Source: a virus | Virus record (IMG/VR): IMGVR_UViG_3300034198_014059 | Coordinates: 1-37,309 of that record | DNA length: 37,309 bases | Direction: 5' to 3' (one strand) | Shown: positions 30,800 to 37,309 of the stretch, piece by piece | Position numbering within the stretch: the first letter of the stretch is position 1 | Layout: each line of letters opens with the position of its first letter | The notes under the pieces: model-generated | The model's database searches: none | What the model saw: the letters and a program-made list of their open reading frames with translations, nothing else | Told to the model about the DNA's origin: nothing | Translations under genes and position numbers: made by a program

Positions 30800-32881
30800 T
30801 TATCCTTGATTAACCGCCGGAACCTGCGGTGATAACACCGCTACTGCATATTTGCCTTTTTGAAAGTAAGTTGCTCCACTGGTTCCATAAGCATCACTGC
30901 CACCTGCACCATTGCGGAAATTCTTAGCACCACCAGGGCCTAATAAATGGCTGACAGCCAGCATGCCAGCAACATCTTCAGGACTTTGATCTGACGTTAT
31001 AGCACCAATCTTGCACATGGTACTATAGTTTCTCTTGGTGTATTCGCACATGGCACTTTCCTGTACCGCACTGTTTGATAACCAATCATCAAGGCTGGTA
31101 ATACCATCTTTGCCTGTCCAGCTATTGGGATTATTCAATTGGGCATTGCTTCTTACACTGCGTTTTACATAACCTGCATCTATTAACGCTGGGTAGCCAA
31201 ATTGATACTTGCCTACATAACCAATGCTGTTAACTGCATCGTATTTGCCACCACTTTCGCTCTTACCTATCTGCGCAAAGTAAGCTGTTAAATCGTTTGA
31301 TGTTAAATTACCCAACGTACAATCGCATGGTGGTTGATTTCGCAGATCTTTATCTATAGCTGGATTACTAAATGAAGTACCGCTAGTAGTTTTTGTAGCA
31401 TCTTGGGTACCAGTATACTTGCTAGGTTGTATACCGTCACTAACTGGTGATGTAGCAGAAACTTCTCCTCTGTCAAAAGGTTCATGTGTAGGTGCTATTG
31501 TAACAATAGTGCTTAACAAGTTTGGTTCAGATGTCCACAATGCTGTAGGAGTGAGCCTTGTAGTATCAGGCAAATTATTAATCTGTATTGGATCTACACC
31601 TTTAACTGTTTGTGTACCACCACTGTTATGAAGTATAGAACTACCTTCTAATGCTATGGTTCCACCTGCTTTAACAGAAATCTTGGCACCTGCTTGTACA
31701 TTAAATCCTGAACCGGCTAACATTTCTAACACGCCAGTAGATTCTACATTTAGTTGTCCTGTTAACAGATTGGTCTTAGTAGAATTAAATTGTATTTTAT
31801 TGCTAGACCTCATGTTAATATTATTAGCATCTATATTAACATCTTTGTCACTGTGTAGATTTATAGTACCTTTACTACGGAGATTAAACCCAGCTGATGA
31901 AAATACATTTATTGCGCCTCCACTGGTTAATTCAAGCCAGCTGGTTCCGTCAGCATGGCTAAGATATAAGGTATTTTCTGTATCGTGCATCATGATCTGA
32001 TGCCCTTTGGCTGTGCGCAAACGTACCAACTGATCCGTACCTATTAGATTACCATCATCCATTATAAATGTATGGCCACCTTTGCGTGTGCTATAGGCAT
32101 AGTCATATTCTGTCAATGTTCCTGCTTGAACTTTAGCAAGATATGCTTCTGGATCATCTGCACCGTTATCTGGATATGGTCTTCCTGGAGTTGATATGCC
32201 AAATACCTGACTGGGACTTTCTCGTTGGCTTGAGCTTGAGACTACTCCTCGCACCGTATCTCTATCTAATCCTTGTTCTTTTAATAATCTATACTGTACT
32301 TCGTGTACAGGTTTAGGATTGGTATAGAATGATGGTTTCTGTGCTAGATTGGGGTCATTCTCATTGAACTCAGTAACTGGAGCAATACTTCCGCTCTGCA
32401 GAGTCTGTTTAATATCTGAACTTGCACCATCTAATGCAAGATTATTGCTCCCGGCAACTCCGGGGATCATATACCTACCCAAGCCAGAATTAACACAGGC
32501 AAACCAATAGCCTCGCAAGGGATCCCCGGCAATAAACAGAACTAAGATTTCAACACCAATATCTGGAGGCACCATCCACATACCATAGGTGTTGGGGGTA
32601 TTGCCAAATTTATTGTCAGTGTTGGGGGCTTTAGCAGCACCTCGAGCAATGTCAGTAGTTCCCATAAACGGGCTTGCATAACTTACTGTGCGCCAATTCT
32701 TTGGATCTTCTTCTTTACCACCAAGATCAGGAATCCACACTTGTAGGCGGCCACACCGTGTAGGATCAAGATTATTTTTAACTATGCCAACGTAAGGATA
32801 TGGGTCAACACGTGTACCAGGCGCTTCTTCTCGACGCTGGCTTTTCATTATCTTATTACCAATTCTTTGATCTAATGCCAT
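30800..32881 (-). CDS. 5: Baseplate hub/spike protein, gp5-like, with C-terminal peptidoglycan hydrolase domain
   Basis: This encodes 693 residues. Residues about 28-140 (YPYVGIVKNNLDPTRCGRLQ, WRTVSYASPFMGTT, GMWMVPPDIGVEILVLFIAG, DPLRGYWFACV) form the gp5-type OB-fold. A mid part follows with RKGGHTFIMDDG, then a repetitive stretch (about 310-425) of short hydrophilic/hydrophobic repeats (INLHSDKDVNIDANNINMRS, NVQAGAKISVKAGGTIALEG) typical of the triple-stranded beta-helix spike. After a Ser/Thr/Pro linker, residues about 515-690 form a lysozyme-like domain. It has IGKSESGGKYDAVNSIGYVG followed by KYQFGYPAL; Glu542 is the candidate catalytic acid, and Cys517 and Cys519 lie close upstream. 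In T4 the lysozyme lies between OB-fold and helix; here it follows the helix. It would pierce the outer membrane and cut the cell wall. AGGA precedes the ATG. Confidence 0.9.
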   Translation of the reverse strand: MALDQRIGNKIMKSQRREEAPGTRVDPYPYVGIVKNNLDPTRCGRLQVWIPDLGGKEEDPKNWRTVSYASPFMGTTDIARGAAKAPNTDNKFGNTPNTYGMWMVPPDIGVEILVLFIAGDPLRGYWFACVNSGLGRYMIPGVAGSNNLALDGASSDIKQTLQSGSIAPVTEFNENDPNLAQKPSFYTNPKPVHEVQYRLLKEQGLDRDTVRGVVSSSSQRESPSQVFGISTPGRPYPDNGADDPEAYLAKVQAGTLTEYDYAYSTRKGGHTFIMDDGNLIGTDQLVRLRTAKGHQIMMHDTENTLYLSHADGTSWLELTSGGAINVFSSAGFNLRSKGTINLHSDKDVNIDANNINMRSSNKIQFNSTKTNLLTGQLNVESTGVLEMLAGSGFNVQAGAKISVKAGGTIALEGSSILHNSGGTQTVKGVDPIQINNLPDTTRLTPTALWTSEPNLLSTIVTIAPTHEPFDRGEVSATSPVSDGIQPSKYTGTQDATKTTSGTSFSNPAIDKDLRNQPPCDCTLGNLTSNDLTAYFAQIGKSESGGKYDAVNSIGYVGKYQFGYPALIDAGYVKRSVRSNAQLNNPNSWTGKDGITSLDDWLSNSAVQESAMCEYTKRNYSTMCKIGAITSDQSPEDVAGMLAVSHLLGPGGAKNFRNGAGGSDAYGTSGATYFQKGKYAVAVLSPQVPAVNQG

Positions 32882-32889
32882 AATTTATC

Positions 32890-35673
32890 CTATGTTATTG
32901 CCGCTTCGCCCGGTACTCGATTACCCCTTATACTGATAGGAGTAAAGTTTGGTATTACTGCCTGAGGTTGGGTTTGATCGGTTATAGTCTGTTCAGGAGC
33001 AGAATCAGCAACATCAGCTAAACTAATTTGTTCAGCATTAGTTACCGGATCTGCAACATCTTGCACTGGATTATTACCTGGTGCTTGATTATCTCCAGTA
33101 GTTCCTGGTCTATTAGAAACAAGATTTGACGGATAATCTGTTCCAGCTATTGGTGGATTATATGTAACTCCAGGTTGATCAACGTTACGTTGATTAACCT
33201 TATCAGAAGTTTGACCGTCTTTAATTAACGATTTTTGTCGAGGTAATCTAACAGTTTCTAAAGTTTGTATAAATTGTCCACCGCTAAATGTGCTGTTAAC
33301 TGCCAGTACTCTGTACATACCAGAAAATACACTTTGATTAAAATTTGTATCAAATTTCATTAACCCAGTTGACTCATCTATGTCACTGGGCGTCTTATAA
33401 TTTACACGTATGTAAACTTCTCTGTTATCCATGTGTAGGCTGCCATTGGCAATTAATCTTGGATCAGCTGTAGGTAACATAGTAGAATCTGTTGCTGTAG
33501 CTGTTGGTGAATAAAATATATCGTCTTGTTTGATATATTGAGGATCACCAATTATTTTTAATTTGGCCTGTAACATATCAGCACCAGCCGTGGTATATAA
33601 AGATTCATACACATCAACAGCAGCCACCGACTTAGCAGTATCATTACCACCAGTAGCACGTTGTCTTGCATCTAATGTCTGTGGTTTTTCTCTAATAGGC
33701 ATAATAGCGTTGACATTGTCGTCTATACCACTATAGCTATCAACATTTGTTGTTTTATCTACTTCGTCAACTGGTAGGCCGCTGATACCAGCAAGATTAT
33801 CTCTATAGGCTGTAGTAGCTGTATAATACAGGGCATTAAATTCAATTTGGAAATCAAGGACATCAACATTCTTACCGGTGTAGATATAGTTATATTCTTT
33901 CAACGGATCATTCCAGGTACCTTGAGGAGCCACTGATATTTTTGTATTATAGACTTCGTAGGGTATGATATGATAGGTAATATCACGTGCCCATACTTTT
34001 CTTACTTTGTCAAATTTAGTAGGATCTAATTTAACCGTAGGAATAACCTTAAACCATCGTAGAGGTTTTTCAGCATTGGCTTTTTTCTTTTCTTGATAGG
34101 CTTTAGGATTGCTGCCTGCATCTTCAGGAATTACTAATTGGTCTTGTATGTAGTTACTGTTACGTATAACATAATTTAAAACCATTTCTAAGCTGGTACC
34201 TGCATTTATTGAGAATATCTGTGTATTATAATCTAATGCCAACACTTCTATATTGCTGATATTGCTTTTTCTCGCTTCTTTAGCCTGTTCAACTCCAGTC
34301 ATTGGGGAATTCTTAGGAGAGTATTTTCCGCTGAGATCGAACTTTGCTTCACCAATGGCAGGATGGAAATTAAAATGATAGGTATCAGCGTAGTCAATTT
34401 TATTTTTATTTTTAAGTTCATTTTGCCAAGCGTTAATAGCACTACCGTAGCTTTTAACACGATAAACAGGATCTCCAGTGGCAGTACTGGCGATTGCCGA
34501 TTGTGTTTCTGGACTCAATAGGCTTGAACTTACATAGGTTATTTGTCCATCAACTCCAATGTATCCCCCTTCTGTTCCATTATTTTTTCTCAATCCAGTA
34601 TTTTGCCTTAACTCTCTCTGTTGATTTGTATTGGTTTGGATAGCTGCAATTTCAGCTTCGTTACTTTGGAAAAATGCGGCTACAGATCCTGCTACGATTT
34701 CAAAATGTGCCGGTGTAGTAACTGTACTGAGGTCATAAGCCGAATGATTGTACGGTGCGGCCTGCATGCTGTACTCGGCGCCTTTGTTAGATATTTTAAT
34801 ATCGAATTTTAGTAATCGTATAGGAATCTTTTTAGTCTGATTGGGTATCACTCCAATGATCTCCCCAGTATCATCTATACCAAAAAAATCTATTTGTAGT
34901 AGATAGGGTTGTTCGAGATAGTTTTCGCCGCTGGGATTTATTTCTTTAGTTAATTTTAATATCCTGTTAAACAAGGTAACACCGTATGGTTCAATGATAC
35001 TGAAGTTAATATTAACAGCATTAGTAGCCCGGCTGTGGTCATTTAGTCCGATTATGGTCTGCAGATCGAGATTTTCAAAATAAAAATCCTCATCAAAATA
35101 TGGGGCACGAGTAAATTGGGTGGGTCCGGGGGTATTATTGTATCTACCTGCACTGGCAATAATCACGCGATTTGGAGTATACGTTTGTTTTTCTACTATT
35201 TGATTATATTCTTCTATAGTCAACATGTGTAAACTTAATCCATAGGTATAGCTGGTATAACTATGCAACGGATTTGTTATTGGTCCATTATAATCAATCT
35301 TAGCATCGGGTGATGCATCATATGGGGTTCCGCCCAATGTTCCTGTAGCTGCAATTTGCTCAGGAGTCATTTTACTAAAATCGTAATTCTTAGCGTTAGG
35401 CCCAAATGGAGACTCATCAGCTACTGCTGTTTCATTGGTTGTCGAATATACCGGACCAAGATCATAATTGTTAGTAACTGCGGATTGCCCGGGTAATCGA
35501 TTACCAATTAATTCTCTTTCTTCGTCTGTAACAGGTTCGTATCCGCCACCACCTTCAAAAATAGCATCACCATAATAGCCACCACTATAGTTAGGGGCTT
35601 CGCCGGTTGTTGATAATTTATTAAATGCAGTATCTTCTGTTGGAGGCACTTTAAAGTTTGGAGAGTCGGCCAT
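32890..35673 (-). CDS. Large baseplate hub-like protein
   Basis: This encodes 927 residues. Residues 1-130 are a low-complexity region with a GGYYGDAIFEGGGGYEP element (31-47) shared with the next gene upstream, and GNRLPGQSAVT (57-67). The structured part contains NAVNINFSIIEPYGVTLFNR, YLLQIDFFGIDDTG and QAAPYNHSAYDLSTVTTPAHF (about residues 230-330). It continues with FSINAGTSLEMVLNYVIRNS and MYRVLAVNSTFSGGQFIQTL followed by ETVRLPRQ near residue 835. These resemble hub proteins of T4-like marine phages; the last phrase is typical of gp27-like hub ends. The final 90 residues are Pro/Gln/Asn-rich and end GNRVPGEAAIT, echoing the N-terminal peptide. Placed between gp53-like and gp5-like genes, it probably carries the spike. 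AGGA precedes the ATG. Confidence 0.8.
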   Translation of the reverse strand: MADSPNFKVPPTEDTAFNKLSTTGEAPNYSGGYYGDAIFEGGGGYEPVTDEERELIGNRLPGQSAVTNNYDLGPVYSTTNETAVADESPFGPNAKNYDFSKMTPEQIAATGTLGGTPYDASPDAKIDYNGPITNPLHSYTSYTYGLSLHMLTIEEYNQIVEKQTYTPNRVIIASAGRYNNTPGPTQFTRAPYFDEDFYFENLDLQTIIGLNDHSRATNAVNINFSIIEPYGVTLFNRILKLTKEINPSGENYLEQPYLLQIDFFGIDDTGEIIGVIPNQTKKIPIRLLKFDIKISNKGAEYSMQAAPYNHSAYDLSTVTTPAHFEIVAGSVAAFFQSNEAEIAAIQTNTNQQRELRQNTGLRKNNGTEGGYIGVDGQITYVSSSLLSPETQSAIASTATGDPVYRVKSYGSAINAWQNELKNKNKIDYADTYHFNFHPAIGEAKFDLSGKYSPKNSPMTGVEQAKEARKSNISNIEVLALDYNTQIFSINAGTSLEMVLNYVIRNSNYIQDQLVIPEDAGSNPKAYQEKKKANAEKPLRWFKVIPTVKLDPTKFDKVRKVWARDITYHIIPYEVYNTKISVAPQGTWNDPLKEYNYIYTGKNVDVLDFQIEFNALYYTATTAYRDNLAGISGLPVDEVDKTTNVDSYSGIDDNVNAIMPIREKPQTLDARQRATGGNDTAKSVAAVDVYESLYTTAGADMLQAKLKIIGDPQYIKQDDIFYSPTATATDSTMLPTADPRLIANGSLHMDNREVYIRVNYKTPSDIDESTGLMKFDTNFNQSVFSGMYRVLAVNSTFSGGQFIQTLETVRLPRQKSLIKDGQTSDKVNQRNVDQPGVTYNPPIAGTDYPSNLVSNRPGTTGDNQAPGNNPVQDVADPVTNAEQISLADVADSAPEQTITDQTQPQAVIPNFTPISIRGNRVPGEAAIT

Positions 35674-35676
35674 TGG

Positions 35677-35982
35677 TTACAATCCTAATGCAGCTGTTAT
35701 AGTTTCTTTTTTAGGAATATAAATTGTAGCACCTGGTAAAAAATCAAATACTGGGTCTTGTATAGTATTTGGGTTTCTCACAGCAAATACCCACCACAAT
35801 GCTGCATCACCGTATAAGTCATAGGCTAACAGATCTGGTCGAAATTTATAGATGATGTCAATTTTATAAACCACATCAGATGATGAGTTAGGGATCGTAG
35901 GAATACTTGCAACGTCTAAAAAGAAACCGTATATCTGGGTATTAAAATATGGGCTGGTTTTGTTATAGGTAACTGCGGCCAT
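35677..35982 (-). CDS. 53: Baseplate wedge protein, gp53-like
   Basis: This encodes 101 residues, about half the length of T4 gp53 (196 aa), so mainly the core is present. The sequence VYKIDIIYKFRPDLLAYDLY followed by GDAALWWVFAVRNPN, then ATIYIPKKETI, is the LysM-like signature of gp53: a positioning helix, the WWVF strand and a terminal beta hairpin. In T4 gp53 clamps neighbouring wedges together during baseplate assembly. The ATG shares its A with the TAA of the upstream gene (TAATG). GGAGGA lies about 9 bases upstream, one of the strongest ribosome-binding sites in the window. It is followed after three bases by the hub-like gene. Confidence 0.88.
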   Translation of the reverse strand: MAAVTYNKTSPYFNTQIYGFFLDVASIPTIPNSSSDVVYKIDIIYKFRPDLLAYDLYGDAALWWVFAVRNPNTIQDPVFDFLPGATIYIPKKETITAALGL

Positions 35983-37199
35983 TATAGGAATCCTCCGTAT
36001 CCTTTATCTTTATTTTGCAACAATGTACCAGCCGCAAATTTATTAAGATCAAATCTATCATGCAGGCCTTTACGACTATAAACAGGTTTAAGTGTAATCG
36101 AAATTTGACTGCTAGTTGGTACTCTGGTATTAGTAGTTATTGATTGAAATTGTGTTCTAGTCAACTGTTGATTTGGGTAATTGGCCGGTGGATTGCTCCT
36201 TAGTAAGCTGGGAACATTCTGTTGTTCCTCGGTGGTTAATTGTACTGTTCCGATATTCATATTGTCATTTGTTACTGCTACATCTTCAAGTGTCGTAGTT
36301 GTTATAGGTATTTGTAGGTAATCAACATCTGGTGATAATACATGGCTAAAACTGCTGATCACGCAAGGCACGTGAGGAAAATAGTGGCTACCATATCCGT
36401 CTAAGAATACCACGGGAGGAGGGTTACCCACATTAGCACCACTACCAAAAAACATCTTAGTTGCACTACGGAAAAAATATATTGCCGCCATGAGATACTG
36501 TCCTTCGCTTATACTTTGGACTGTGAATTCTCCCTGAATAGTAATATCACTGACTTCACTGTTATTATAAAATTGTTGCGGATAATTGCTATGTGTGGGG
36601 TTTACCGGAGTATAGTTAGCCGCATGAGTTACAATAATGCTGGGAGTATATGGAAATATCACGCCATTTGTTTTTATTAAAGGAGCCATTATTGCGGCAG
36701 AACCATTGGGATCTTTGTAGAATATTGTAGCACGATCAGCTAAACTAATGCGCACACGCCAGTCATTTTCTGACGCTGATGCAGCACCTTTTGACCCTTT
36801 GGTGCTTTGGAATGCCACGCTAGGGTCGGCTTTTGGGTCACTGCTTTCACCCCCTGGCCTTAAACCTGATGTTTCTAATCTGGCATTAGTCGGGTCACTG
36901 AGTCCAGCTAAACTGGGATCATAACCACCACCACCTTCATCTGATTGTTCACCATAATATCCACCAGCAAAACTAGGCGCACCAGTATATGTTTCAGTAA
37001 CTGCTACGTCACCACCTATGCTATTAGATTGATTACCGTAGGAAGGGTTATCAGGATCATAGCCGCCGCCAATTGATCCGGTCTGTTCACCGTAATATCC
37101 ACCACGAAAATCTGGGCCAACAGTGTAGGGATCAGCGACTGGTGCGGTGACTTCAATCGTCGGAGCTACAATATAGCCATCTGCGGTATAATCTGCCAT
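35982..37199 (-). CDS. Baseplate tube-cap-like protein (gp48/gp54 type)
   Basis: This encodes 405 residues. Residues 1-140 are low-complexity, Gly/Ser/Asp/Tyr-rich. They hold two copies of a 17-residue element, GGYYGEQTGSIGGGYDP (33-49) and GGYYGEQSDEGGGGYDP (79-95). From residue 143 a folded part begins: NDWRVRISLADRATIFYKDP, IMAPLIKTNGVIFPYTPSII, SEVSDITIQGEFTVQSISEG, then LMAAIYFFRSATKMFFGSG and VPCVISSFSHVLSPDVDYLQ. I know this series from T4-like marine phage baseplate proteins annotated as tail-tube cap or initiator (gp48 or gp54); which of the two I cannot decide. It would sit on the hub and nucleate the tail tube. It starts the minus-strand block under a perfect late promoter, with AAGAGG about 10 bases from the ATG. 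Confidence 0.78.
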   Translation of the reverse strand: MADYTADGYIVAPTIEVTAPVADPYTVGPDFRGGYYGEQTGSIGGGYDPDNPSYGNQSNSIGGDVAVTETYTGAPSFAGGYYGEQSDEGGGGYDPSLAGLSDPTNARLETSGLRPGGESSDPKADPSVAFQSTKGSKGAASASENDWRVRISLADRATIFYKDPNGSAAIMAPLIKTNGVIFPYTPSIIVTHAANYTPVNPTHSNYPQQFYNNSEVSDITIQGEFTVQSISEGQYLMAAIYFFRSATKMFFGSGANVGNPPPVVFLDGYGSHYFPHVPCVISSFSHVLSPDVDYLQIPITTTTLEDVAVTNDNMNIGTVQLTTEEQQNVPSLLRSNPPANYPNQQLTRTQFQSITTNTRVPTSSQISITLKPVYSRKGLHDRFDLNKFAAGTLLQNKDKGYGGFL

Positions 37200-37214
37200 T
37201 TTTCCAAATACCTC

Positions 37215-37243
37215 TTGTATAGTGTATTTATAGGCTATATAAT
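37215..37243 (+). promoter_or_regulatory. Sigma70-like promoter facing right
   Basis: TTGTAT (37215-37220), a 17-base spacer and a perfect TATAAT (37238-37243) point to the plus-strand gene at 37271. The -35 box matches three of six consensus bases. Its spacer contains the opposing late promoter. Confidence 0.55.
37225..37232 (-). promoter_or_regulatory. Perfect T4-type late promoter, TATAAATA
   Basis: TATAAATA on the minus strand is an exact match to the T4 late consensus. It lies 26 bases upstream of the tube-cap-like ATG, with predicted start near 37219. It heads the baseplate block. Confidence 0.87.
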
Positions 37244-37270
37244 AGTAGTAGTTAAAAGGAACCCCTACAC

Positions 37271-37309
37271 ATGAGAAAGGTCAATTATCTTAATAATAAA
37301 GATATTTTA
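37271..37309 (+). CDS. Start of a divergent plus-strand gene (13 codons visible)
   Basis: ATG at 37271 is followed by 13 open codons, MRKVNYLNNKDIL, to the window edge. AAAAGGAA lies about 9 bases upstream and a TATAAT-type promoter a little further. A short N-terminus with an N(Y/L).NNKD(L/I)L phrase is familiar from regulatory proteins of T4-like marine phages. Thirteen residues are too few to assign it. Confidence 0.55.
   Translation, partial: MRKVNYLNNKDIL

Noticed and set aside
32890-35673. Firm naming of the 927-aa protein as gp27
   Set aside because: Context and the C-terminal phrase fit a hub, but length and most of the sequence do not allow a secure match by eye.

Overview
The window looks like the tail and baseplate late-gene block of an AT-rich, contractile-tailed phage of the T4-like (myovirus) superfamily. 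The nearest recognisable relatives by protein style are marine T4-like phages such as cyanophages and pelagiphages. Three things support this. A baseplate gene series is in T4-like order: a cap-like protein, gp53-like, a hub-like protein, gp5-like, gp25-like, gp6-like, then a giant wedge or fibre protein. T4-type late promoter octamers (NATAAATA) sit in front of several transcription units. A downstream cluster combines glycosyltransferases with a radical-SAM twitch protein. The host cannot be read from the window. A short plus-strand gene start at the right edge (37271 onward) is the only gene not on the minus strand. No stretch longer than 300 bases lacks a gene, and I saw no tRNA, CRISPR array, insertion sequence or integrase.

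Layout in the direction of transcription (right to left). A perfect TATAAATA late promoter (37225-37232) drives the baseplate block: a 405-aa cap-like protein, a gp53-like protein, a 927-aa hub-like protein, a gp5-like hub/spike with a C-terminal peptidoglycan hydrolase domain, and gp25. A weak terminator plus a second late promoter (30378-30407) precede a large gp6-like protein (1131 aa). A 14.3-kb ORF encoding 4777 residues follows; it carries a central FG-GAP-like beta-propeller and seven copies of a repeat that I cannot name.

From 12595 to 4520 lies a tail-fibre and adhesin zone. It holds a 232-aa fibre protein, a conserved 229-aa virion-like protein and three paralogous fibre proteins with different C-termini. 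It also holds a polyglycine adhesin interrupted by a Hint (intein-like) domain, a small accessory protein and a 315-aa fibre-like protein. A strong intrinsic terminator closes this zone at 4479-4504.

A fresh late promoter at 4453-4460 starts the last unit. It contains a small conserved protein, two related glycosyltransferase-like proteins, a small conserved protein, a DGD glycosyltransferase-like protein, a protein with a TEKT motif, and the N-terminus of a radical-SAM twitch protein that runs off the left edge. Nearly all of these genes overlap, which suggests translational coupling.

Together the genes would build the baseplate, arm it with a cell-wall-cleaving spike and decorate it with host-recognition proteins. 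The glycosyltransferase unit may modify a virion protein, DNA or a cell-surface glycan; the sequence does not say which. The most notable items are the giant composite protein, the Hint domain inserted between polyglycine tracts, the 17-residue GGYYG...GGGYDP element shared by two neighbouring baseplate proteins, and late promoters placed so that the predicted transcript would begin on the ATG.
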